A DNA stretch of 64,000 nt from Iris pallida. Lineage: Eukaryota > Streptophyta > Magnoliopsida > Asparagales > Iridaceae. Numbering within the stretch: position 1 is the stretch's first letter; every line of letters begins with the position of its first letter. The stretch lies in NCBI GenBank assembly GCA_029216955.1, contig JANAVB010004000.1, positions 1,110,782 to 1,174,781 of the forward strand, given 5' to 3'. This document shows positions 22,969 to 32,296 of the stretch, one piece after another. The position numbers were made by a program, and so were the translations under genes. The notes under the pieces are model-generated. The model ran no database searches and was not told the origin of the DNA. It saw only the letters and a list, made by a program, of their open reading frames with translations.

Positions 22969-23555
22969 ATATATATATATATATATATATACTATATGAT
23001 TTATGGGAATATTCTAGTCTATGATTAGTTGTTAGCCTATATGGTATAGCCTAAGGTATCCTAGGATATTAGCTTATGACTAGGAATATGAGTTAGTTTA
23101 TCTTAGGGTTGACCTAGATATTGACTCTATAGGCCTAAATGACTTTGTTGACTAGTGTTTGACCAAACCCTAGAAAATTGACCAAGTTAGCCTTAGATGT
23201 TGACCTAGTTTGAGTAAAGGTTGACCAAAGTTGACTTAGAGTTGACTTTAACCTAGAATGACCTATAATTATGTAGATTGTATTGTAAACTTTAATTATT
23301 ATATATTGAACCTATTATAACTTGTATTGCTCTAAATAGGACCTTGTGACTCCAGTTCGGACATCTGTATACATCAGTCGCTCAGGGTATCAAGCGAGTA
23401 CATTATCTGATAGTTCTTTCATTTACTTGATGATTACTGTGATTCAGTTCTAGTATAGTTCTATTTGATTCTCTGTCACAATACAGATTAGTATTTTTGG
23501 ATCCAATGCATACGACACACATACTTTACTTGTCTGGCCTCTATTTCTGAAATTG

Positions 23556-23842
23556 CCTACTGGAATCACTAACTGGAATCACTTACTTGAATCACTAACT
23601 GGAATCACCTACTGGAACCACTAACTGGAATCACCTACTAGAATCACTAACTGGAATCACCTACTAGAATTACTAACTGAAATCACTTACTGAAATCACT
23701 AGCTGGAATCACCTACTGGAATCACTAACTGGAATCACTTACTGGAATCACTTACTGGAATCACCTTTTGGAATCACTAACTGGAATCACCTACTGGAAT
23801 GACTAACTGGAATCACTTACTGGACTCACACTAGAATCACAC
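23556..23842. repeat. 12-base tandem array, ACTGGAATCAC(C/T)T units
   Basis: About two dozen units around CTGGAATCACTA and CTGGAATCACCTA alternate. The same array is in the 3-prime copy of this LTR at about 61363-61675. The related LTR of element B has only a few such units at 42710-42770. Confidence 0.9.
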
Positions 23843-24521
23843 TTGACTTACATTGTACTGTCTGAATTCATATCACATTGCCCTAGTTCTGTTAGCTCTA
23901 CTTTACAGTCTTCATTGCCATGCTCTCCTGATTCACTGTATTTACTTACCTTGCTCTAAACTATTGCTCGATTTTACTACTGTCTCAAACTTTCCATGAT
24001 TCATTAATATAACTGTTTATAACTGCTTTATAGTCTTTAACTTTTATTTGGAACTGCTTGAGGAGATGTGCTCGTCCCAATCCTGACTGGATACATTGAC
24101 AAAATTTTACGGAGAACCTGGAGGGCTTTTGTGAAGAGGGGATGGCTACTTTGGGTCCCGATTCTTAGGAGTGATCGAGAGACTAATTTAGTAGACTTGT
24201 TTTAGATTTCATGTTTGAACTTGAATTGTAATAAGTAGAGATTTTGACATTGTATTTAGTTTGTTTTTAGATATTATTATTTAGTAGTTGTCGTTGCTTA
24301 GTCTTATAGTTATTTAAACTTCTGTGATATCTTATCGTGCTTAGACTATGATTGAGTATTACCATATCTTTACTTGTCCTCTATTCGGAGTTGTGACCTA
24401 TGACAGGTATTTGTGTGAGTTGTTAGTTAGCGACCTAGAATAATGTTCTACCACCGATTCTGTGGCATAGGCTGGGCGCTGTTACGTACTCGTGCCCCTA
24501 TACCGAGTGCGGATCGTAACA

Positions 24522-25530
24522 CATTTTTAGTGGTGGCCCATGCAGGTCGAGGTTTACATTAGTGCAAAGTCGTGGTAGTGCGATGATTAGTTGTATTGTT
24601 GTGCACCTACGATAAGCGATAATTAATAGGCTTTAGCGTGAGAGGATACTCGATCATAGTTAGGACTACTTGAAAAAATTCCTGGGATGACCCTTGAGAA
24701 TCTCATTATAAACTATTTCGAAATTCGATTCCAACAGTTTCTGTCTACTTTTCTTATTCGTTGTTGAATTTGATTCTTGGTGTTTATTGTTGACTTAATT
24801 TTCTACCAAGATAAATCTTATGGGTTAGGTTGCCTCAGTTATGGAATCTAGAGTCTTCTACAGTTGTATTAGCTGGCTTGGCGAAGGTATAGAGTCTGAT
24901 TTTGGATATATTTCTCGGGTGTGGAAATTTAAAGTTTTTGCATCCAAGCATGCGACAATGCAAAATTTTTAGATACCATGATTCTAGAGGTATGTACCTT
25001 AGTTGTGGACCCTATAGATTATCGCAGCCATACTTACTGGCATGACGAGGATTCTGGTAACATGATTCTGGATAGACGGGTATGGTTATCAGATTACAGA
25101 ATAGATACCCTATAGATGGTGTCCTAATATAATGGAGTAAAATATCAGTGTGGATGTTACTTGAGTATCATAAAGTAGGGAGAGGGAGCTAGGCCACCTG
25201 TGGTGCAGCACCATGCCCAGCACAAGAGGGGCAAGGCTTTTGCGCTGGCGGTCGAGGAGACCGACGCTGCGGGTGACAGGCTAGCAGGTCTGTCTTTTCT
25301 GTCCTTCTTTCCCATCTTATTGTATAATTTTATTAGTACCTGTCAGGATATTTTATACTGTGCTAGAAAGTGTAGTGACCCTGTTCGAGACTGTAAAATC
25401 ACGACCAGTAGGACCATGATTTGCATGCTATTAGATATAATTTTCTTGACCTTGATTATTGATGGTTTGACTTAGAAGGAGTACGACCATCTTAAATTTC
25501 GAGAACAAAATTTTTCTAAGGGGGTAGATT
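24522..25530 (+). mobile_element. Element A internal domain, 1.0 kb
   Basis: It starts CATTTTTAGTGGTGGCCCAT directly after the LTR and ends with TTTCGAGAACAAAATTTTTC then TAAGGGGGTAG, the polypurine tract. The initiator-Met primer site TGGTATCAGAGC is absent. It aligns with the internal domain of element B (43780-44799) over its whole length, and for about the first 570 bases with element C (minus, from 52578). The only coding trace is a gag-protease linker listed separately. The internal domain is therefore not just random deletion debris but a shared, propagated form. Confidence 0.7.
25200..25290 (+). pseudogene. Gag-protease linker remnant in element A
   Basis: The frame reads HKRGKAFALAVEETDAAGD and then RLAGL. 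Tekay/Del polyproteins have G-[RK]-V-[FY]-A-L-T-x-E-E-A-x and then D-V-V-x-G just after the gag zinc knuckle and before protease; the match is to that linker. Element B has RGRAFALTVE, a TAG, then TDATGDGLAS at the same place (44480-44560). The protease DSG motif is not found after it. The stretch is GC-richer than its flanks. Confidence 0.45.
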
Positions 25531-26544
25531 TGTCACCACCACATTTTAGAATAAGGGTATTTTGGTAATTGGTAAATATTTTTATTATTTTATAATTATT
25601 TAAATTGAGAAATTGTATTAGTGTCGTGTTAGGTGAACCTTAGAACTACATTGATTAGAGGTAAGTCATGACCATAGAAACTTGTTAGAGAGGTTGGACA
25701 ACTTAAGTTAGACTCTAATCTAGCTAATATGTTATTTAGAACCTATTAATTAGCTTAAACCTTCAGTTACATTGGGCCTTTCCCTTAAGGGGCTTTAAGT
25801 TACATGTTAGGAAGGCCTTTTAGCCAATTTCACCAAAACCTAAAACTAGGGTAGCCCTTGGCCGGCCACACAAGCCTCCCCCTTCCCATTTAAAGCAACA
25901 TTAGCCCCTTTCTTCCCCTTTCATCAAAACCCTAACCCTAATTTGTGTTCTTCCCTAAATTTGCCCACTTTCCTCAAATCAACTCCAAATTCAACCAAAA
26001 CAATTGCAAACTACTCCTCTTGAGGAAAAGAGGTCTCTATTGGCTAGCTAGGAAGAATTTGGAGCAATTTGACCATTGGATTTGGTGGAAGAACTTTTTA
26101 AGAGGATTTTCATTGGGATTACAACTCCCAATTGGTAAGAGCCTCTAAACCTATTAGATTTCAGTTTTATTATTGTAGATGCATTCAGTTAGGGTCCTCC
26201 TAGCTCTAGGAATGATTTGGGTTTAGTTCGTGTCCATTTGAGGTTCGTATCAAGGGCGTATTGCTCCATATCGGAAGGATATCCCAAGTGTTCGACGAAA
26301 TGCTACATAGGAAGTTTTTATCACCAATTTCAGAACTAATTACATTTCTGGATAGCTTAGAATATGTAGATTACATTGGTGTTCGAATGATTCGATTTTG
26401 TTGTGTTTTGTTGAGTCAAAATGGATACGAGGACACGCGGCTAGGAATGCACTAGCTACAGTGCATCCCCTGCTACCGTAAGCCTCGTGCACACTCGACA
26501 CGACATGATTCCACTTCCTAGCTACGATTCTAGGTAGAGAACAT
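25531..26544 (+). mobile_element. Element A 3-prime LTR, first part
   Basis: It begins TGTCACCACCACATTTTAG and runs parallel to 18172-19195. It is broken at AACAT (26540-26544), the left target duplication of the Tat/Ogre-like element, and resumes at 56827 GACATGACTGAG, where the other LTR reads GGACATGACTGAC. Confidence 0.85.
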
Positions 26545-28662
26545 TGTTTGCCATTGAAAATGTGACAAGCTTTTGTTGACTAAAACTTTGGTATTTTAAT
26601 TACAAACAGAACAGTATACAATATAGGACTTAGACATAGTCCTAGGAGTACACTTTTATTTTTATCTGGGAACTGTGTCGATGGTACGAGTGGTAATACG
26701 TTTACTCCGTTGACGATCTGACGATGATCTTGAACTCTCTGAAGGTCTGGGTTGCTCTGGATGCCAGAACGTTGCAAGGACAAACGGACGTTAAGTGTCT
26801 CTTCTGGCCTCTGTGGAGGTCCTTCTCTCCGAGTATGCACCTTTGTCCTTGTCTATGTATGTCTATGTGTGTGCCCTGAAGGAATGATCCTTCTATTTAT
26901 AGATAGCAGGCTGGCTGCTCATGTGCACATATGTCGGATGCGCCTGGACGTGGGAACGCCACGTGGCTGATGCTGGCGGGGGCACATGGTTGATGTGCCT
27001 TAGATTGAAGTCGAATCTGCTAGACTGCTGCATTAGGCTGCAAAGGAGCTGATACGTGACAGTCGTGGAGATTTGGTTGTTGCTAAGATCTTGGGTGGTT
27101 AGCACCTATTCTTTGAACAGAACTGAGTCAAAGGACACATGGCGTATACCTGTGGCTAAAAGATCACGGTTTTGGAGGAGAGGGATCTATTGGGGCATGC
27201 CTAAGATCGGGCGCATGTAGACGACTTAGTCTACGAGTTTTAGGCATCATAGACAAGTCTGGACGCATGGCTTTTGAGGCACATCCAAATTTTCGTATCA
27301 GGGTACGCCAAGGATCAGGCGTAGGGGAGGCAACTTGGTCTCACGACTTTTAGGAGTCATAAACAAGTCCAGGCGTATGGCTTTTGAGGCACATATAGAG
27401 CTCTGTTTTCTGTTGCTTGGGGTCAGAAGTAAGCCGGGGAGGCATGACCACTGGGGCGCACGCAGTCATCTGGGATTATGGCCACAAGGCGCATACAAAT
27501 GATCGGTCTTCCACGTGGAAGTTGTTGTCGACCCAAGGTGTAATGATGGTGCTGTCATTAGCGACGCTTCATTTTCTGTAAGGGCTGCTGATTGGACATC
27601 TTTGGAAGACGTGTAGCTGCCCTTTGTCATTCATTATTAAATTTTTGATGGAGAGAGTTGTATTGGTTAATGCCAATCTGGGCGCATGGCTATGGCCCGT
27701 TGGGCGCATCCATGGGGGAGCACATGATATCGATGACACATCTGCCAGTGTGTCACATCCTCTTTGGCCCGCCTGTTGAGTTCTTCGGGGCGTTAATGGC
27801 TGCTTTGACTTGGTCGAATACGAGGCGACTGATGTATTTTCCATTAATGCAGATTCATTGATTGGAATTTGGAACGTTGGCCATTTGGTGCTCGGGTGTA
27901 GGCTGTCTGTGCTTATAAATAGCCGTATAAGGGAAAGCTTTGCTTTCATTCTTCAAAAGATGAATTTGGCCAGAGCTCTACCTTGGCGAACTTTCAAACT
28001 CGAGCTCTTCCCAAGGTTGAAGATGTGTTGTCCCCAGTCTTCCCATTGCTCTGAGCTTCTGTGATAGTGTCTATTACATCCAAATATCGGGATCGTCGAG
28101 TCCCAACACAGGCCGATGGTGCCTGTTGCATCCAAAGATCGGGATGACCGCGCTCCGTCTTTCGTTATACTGGCAGAGCCACGGGTTGTCGAGTGTGCCT
28201 GTTGCTTTCGAAGGTCGGGGCGTCGTATCGCGATCCTTGTCGAGCTAGAAGAGCTCCTCTTCCTGCTATAAAAGGGCTGATTGGTGCTAATGAGAGAGAG
28301 TGCTTCGCTTTGACTATGCACAGAGATGTGCATATGTTGAGATGTTGAAATAATGTGCCTGGACGAGACATCAGAGTGATGCACCTGACAGATGATACGC
28401 CAGGCAGGGGGTGCACGGCAGTTTGCTGCGTCTACCTGTAGCTTTAGGATTTTCCTTCTTTGTAGAAGTTCTCCTTTGTAAAGATTTTCTTTAGACATGT
28501 AATAAACTTTCATATGAATAAAAGTCTTCTTTTGATGTCTATATTTTTGCTGTGCCAAGTATCTGTCGGAGTTTTTCCTGGCACATTGGAGTTGGTCGCA
28601 TGGTTGGGTTAAGCGCATAGGATTCTGGCCTATAGATTCGCCTGAATTTCTATGCTTCTACA
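26545..28662 (-). mobile_element. Tat/Ogre-like 3-prime LTR
   Basis: 2118 bases, from (minus) TGTAGAAGCATAG at 28662 to CAAACA at 26545. It is preceded on the minus strand by GAAGGGGGTCT, a polypurine tract. The parts 26545-27063 and 28145-28662 match the 5-prime copy at 51113-51624 and about 56310-56826. A minus-strand TATA box (TATAAATAG) is at about 26893-26901. GCGCATG and its variants recur throughout. On the plus strand two more TATA boxes occur (27911 and 28266 regions). Confidence 0.85.
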
Positions 28663-28999
28663 AGACCCCCTTCAAAGTTTTAAAAACTTTCTGTGCAAGT
28701 TTTGGAATACTTTGAATAAGAAGCATAGGGATTAACAAATTTGGGTGCATGCCCCTCAGCCATGCGCATGGCTCTTTTTGGCGTATAGTCGTTTTACGCA
28801 TTGCTATGGTGAACGCTCGCTGCTGAGGCGCATATTATTGGGGCACATACTTCTTCTGAAGAGATAACGCCTCGATCTTAGGAAAGATTAATGATGATCT
28901 TTTGCAGATAAGAAGCCGTCGATTTCCCGGGACCCGAAGCGACTGATTACTGATGTCATGCCTCATCGGTTTACGCGCAAGGCCAATGCCTATAAATAG
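28663..28999 (+). promoter_or_regulatory. Candidate promoter of the antisense gene
   Basis: TATAAATAG at 28991-28999 is followed by GGAGAGAGAG and a pyrimidine-rich leader (CTACTTTTCTTC) before the ATG at 29092. Similar TATA plus leader modules lie upstream inside the 3-prime LTR: TATAAATAG near 27912 with TTCTTCAAAAG after it, and TATAAAAGGG near 28266 with GAGAGAGAGTG after it. Bases 28663-28990 hold no coding sequence on either strand. Confidence 0.5.
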
Positions 29000-29091
29000 G
29001 CGACTTGTGAGGAGAGAGAGTCTTCTACTTTTCTTCAAAAGTTTTATTCTTCCTCAGAACTTTTTTCTTTCTCGTTTCCTTTGTTAGAGAG

Positions 29092-29770
29092 ATGGCTCCC
29101 AAGACTCCCCGAGGCGGTACTGCTAGCCGAGGAAGGGGCCGAGGCAAGGAACCCTTAGAGGTCGACATAAAGGAAGTCCCCGTTGTCAGCCCACGCCGAC
29201 GTTCGCTCGAAAGTGCTCGGTGGATATTCCTTTGCCTTGGTCTTTGTTGCAGTGATGTTGGGGTGACCTGACTGCTGGAGGGCCATCTCATGTTAATGTG
29301 TTTAGGCTAACGCGCATGGACTTTTGTCCTGATGATGCGCTAAAGCCCTCATTTGCTGACGCGCATGGACTTTTGTCCTGATGATGCGCCGAAGCTTCAC
29401 TCGCTGACATGCATGGACTTAGGTCCTGATTGATACGCCGAAGCTTCTGATGCAGCTCAGATACTTGTTTTGGGCTGCTAAGTCTTTTTGCTAACTTTTC
29501 TTTGACTCTGTTGTAGCATCCATGTCGAAGGCGGAGGCTTTCGTGAAGGAAGCGATACCGTCTCCTTTCGTCAAACAAGAGCCGGTGACCGTCGAGGTCA
29601 AGGAAGAACCGATGACCATCAAGGAAGAGACTGTTCCCAAGGTTGAAGATAAGAAGGAGCCACCGTCAGAAAGCAGCTACATCGGGATTGACCCTCCTGT
29701 CCCTGCCAAAGACCTCAACCAGATTGAACCTTCATATGCAAAGTGGCTGAGGGAATGGTACATGCCTTAA
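29092..29770 (+). CDS. Two-exon antisense gene of the Tat/Ogre-like element
   Basis: Unrecognised protein. Exon 1 starts at ATG 29092: MAPKTPRGGTASRGRGRGK then an acidic-basic stretch; its open frame would stop at 29271. A strong acceptor (TTTGACTCTGTTGTAG, ending 29516) precedes exon 2, whose frame runs to TAA 29768-29770. A GT donor after 29212 would keep frame and give about 124 residues; a donor after 29200 would also keep frame. Exon 2 has VKQE, VKEE and IKEE, three SUMO-consensus sites in 20 residues, then a PEST-like acidic part and the end YAKWLREWYMP. AATAAA at 29938-29943 could end the transcript. Known: antisense ORFs between pol and 3-prime LTR occur in several Tat-clade elements. 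Inferred: a small nuclear, RNA- or chromatin-associated protein. This frame has no internal stop while the sense genes are broken. Confidence 0.5.
29310..29455. repeat. Tandem array of about 49 bases, three units
   Basis: Three units start ACGCGCATGGACTTTTGTCC (29310 and 29359) and ACATGCATGGACTTAGGTCC (29407). They lie inside the predicted intron of the antisense gene. Confidence 0.85.
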
Positions 29771-29943
29771 CGCAACTATGATCCCTGGCTGTGAGAATTT
29801 ATCGTCTAACTCGCGGTCTTTTGCTGAGGCCGAAGTCGATTTTCCTTTTTAGTGTTTTTGATCTTTGTTCCCTTTCCGAGATATAATTTTCTGCTTTTGT
29901 TCCATTCAAATGCTGATGTAATCTTTATTGGACGAGGAAATAA

Positions 29944-30491
29944 AGGAACTCTTGTTTTATTCATTTTTTGTGACGAACTAAACTTTTGTGGGCTTATCAC
30001 CCTTGGCATACGTTAGTTTTAGGTACGGATGATAAGTTGAGAGAGAGCCAACATATTTACTCAGAGGTAACGTGGACATGGTAAATATGGGCTAAAAATG
30101 GTAGAGTTTCCAACTCAGAGGTAATGTGGTCATGGTAGGAGTGAACTCTTGTGGTGGTTTATAGAACAACTCAGAGGTAATATGGACGTGGATGTTTTAT
30201 AGTGCAACAACGCAGAGATTTTTGTACGGAATGTTTACTCAGAGGTAATGTGGACGTGGTAAAATATTGCCTTTAGGCATTACCTTGTATGGTGCAGGAT
30301 CCTGCTTCATAAGGTGTAGAAAAGCAACTCAGAGGTAATATGGACGTGGTTGTTCTTGTAGTGGGGATAGAATGCAACGAAACAACTGGGTTCCAGAAGC
30401 ATATGATTTGTCAAAAGAAGGGGAGTGAACTTGGTTTGATCAAGTCCACCAATCCTCTCTCTGGGGAGAGGCAGTACGGTCTTGACGGAGG
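29944..30491. repeat. Five dispersed ACTCAGAGGTAATRTGGACGTGG motifs
   Basis: A motif of about 23 bases starting AACTCAGAGGTAA and ending GGACGTGG recurs near 30059, 30112, 30168, 30237 and 30326 with unrelated spacers of 30-70 bases. A weaker copy is near 30209. The tract lies between the pol stop of the element (30492) and the antisense gene. No protein is seen on either strand. Confidence 0.75.
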
Positions 30492-31800
30492 TCAAAAGTA
30501 GTACTTTTTCAGGAACTTGTCATTGATGGGCATTATGAACAAGTCCCCATTAGCTTGAGCGAGACGATAAGCACCATTTGAGTATACATTCTCTATGATG
30601 AAGGGGCCTTCCCATTTAGGTTCGAACTTTCCTGATGTTTTGTGAGTCAACACCATCGGTCTCCTAACTGCCAGAACAAAGTCGCCAACTTGGAAAGTCC
30701 TCTGTCGGACTCTTTTGTTGAAAGTCTGTGATATACGGGCTTGATAAAGTTCGATACGTTGTTGAGCCAAGAGGCATTTTTCGTCCAGCGCTTCCAACTC
30801 TAGCAGACGGCGGTGTTGATTGTCGTCTTCTGTCAACTAATTTGTGATCTCCACTCGGAGTGAGGGAATTTGGATCTCCAGCGGTAGCACTGCTTCTCTT
30901 CCGTAGACCATGAAGAATGGTGTATTACCCGTCGGGGTCCATACCGTTGTACGATAGGCCCAAAGGCATTTTTAGAACTTCTCGTTCCAGTCGCGCTTAT
31001 TGGATGACACGACGTTTTTGAGTAGCTTGACGATGGTCTTATTAATTTGTTCAGCCAATCCGTTTGTTGCCGGATTGTAAGCGATTGAGGCTACGTTCTG
31101 CATACGATTTTTGTCGCAGAATTTTCTGAATGCATGGCTGATGAATTACGGGCCATTGTCGTGGATAATCCTTCGAGGTAACCCAAAATGGTAGATCACG
31201 TGATGCTTGATGAAGCTGATCACTCTTGATCTTTTCACCTCTGTGAGAGGTATTGCTTTTGCCCATTTAAAAAAAATAGTCGATGATTGCCAGGATAAAG
31301 CGGTGTACCCTTGACGAAGAAGGGGTGATAGGCCCTGCTATATCCTTGCCCCAGGCTTCAAATGGCCAAAAGGCAATCGTCGGATGTAGAGGCTCTGACG
31401 GTCTATGGATGAAGTCGGCGTGCAGCTGACAGGCATGACACTTCTTTGCATACTCGACAGCGTCGGCCTTCATGGTGGGCCAGTAATAGCCCTTGCGTCG
31501 AAGTCGATCCTGTTGCTTAGGACCTGGTTGATGGGCTTCGCACGTTCCATTATGAGCTTCTCGAAGAGCTTGGGCGGCTTCTTCGTTAGATAGACATTGG
31601 AGGAGGAGTCCATCGTAGGAGCGCCGATACAGCATTTTGGAGGCTGTATTGCAATAGAAACGGAGGGAGCGTCTTCTGACTGAGACTGCCTCCTTCGAGT
31701 CTTCCGGGAGGATTTTGTAGACGGCAAAGTCGATATATAGGAATCTCCAGTCTCTGACATTGATGCCAAGGGTCTGTGGCCATGGCATGAATTATCCTCA
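30492..31800 (-). pseudogene. Tat/Ogre-like integrase, broken
   Basis: Minus-strand frame 31788-31267 holds the zinc-binding part (EAHNGTCEAHQPGPKQQDRL, GYYWPTMKAD, KKCHACQ) and the first core motif (WGKDIAGPITPSS). A run of eight T near 31270 adds one base and shifts the frame. It continues KWAKAIPLTEVKRS, DNGP, a TAA for Gln, then NGLAEQINKTIVKLL with the catalytic Glu, and [21 protein letters not shown] stop near 30838 precedes the C-terminal frame (30836-30492): RQRTFQVGDFVLAVRRPM and GPFIIENVYSNGAYRL. The three acidic residues of the catalytic triad are still present. Confidence 0.9.
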
Positions 31801-32296
31801 TGTACAGATTATTTCTGGGGCAAGCCAAGTCCCGACCCGTCACCGTACCGAAGTATTGAGTCCTGATGGTTGCAGCCAATGAGGCTGCAAGGCCAGCCAG
31901 GGCATCAGCTCCCAAATTTTGCAGTTGAGGTACATGCTCTATAAACAATTCTGCGAAGGTTGAGATGGTGTCCAATGCCGTTTTGTGATAGGGGATAAGG
32001 TCTTCAGGACGGACCTCATTCTGTCCTCGGATTTGATTGATGACGAGCTTTGAGTTGCCATAGAGGTAGTCTATCCCCAGCTATCTTGCTAACTGAAGCC
32101 CCATGATGAGGGCGTTGTACTCTACGACATTGTTGGAGCATGGCTCTAAAAGAGAATAGGCATGCTGGATGACCAGTTTGTCGGAAGAGATTAAGACTAC
32201 CCCCACACCCACGATAATTTGGCCTTTGGGGCCTATTCTGGAAGCACCGTCGAAGAACATCTGCCAGACTGGGCTTTCTTCGGTAATGTTTGCTTC
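31801..32296 (-). pseudogene. Second (archaeal-type) RNase H of the Tat clade
   Basis: After the stop of the first RNase H frame the minus strand reads VWQMFFDGASRIGPKGQ (catalytic Asp), NNVVEYNALIMGLQLA (Glu), a stop, then LYGNSKLVINQIRGQNEV, where the family has Asp in YGDSKL: the third acidic residue is Asn here, a G-to-A change. It ends TFAELFIEHVPQLQNLGADA then LAGLAASLA, the usual border to integrase. A second RNase H in this position distinguishes Tat elements from chromoviruses. Confidence 0.85.

Larger units (their letters stand above)
18172..24521 (+). mobile_element. Element A 5-prime LTR (with LINE insertions)
   Basis: It begins TGTCACCATCACATTTTAG, matching the 3-prime copy at 25531, and ends ATCGTAACA at 24521. 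The first 2.2 kb and last 1.5 kb align to the 3-prime LTR; the middle (about 20411-22990) is replaced by AT tracts and two LINE ends. A TATA-like TATTTAAA is near 18541. Bases 19300-20110 are a degenerate tract of TGACAC(T) motifs, also present in the other copy. No protein is encoded apart from the LINE remnants. Confidence 0.8.

Noticed and set aside
23556..23842. Regularly spaced repeats considered as a CRISPR array
   Set aside because: Units are contiguous 12-base tandem repeats without unique spacers, in a eukaryotic LTR.
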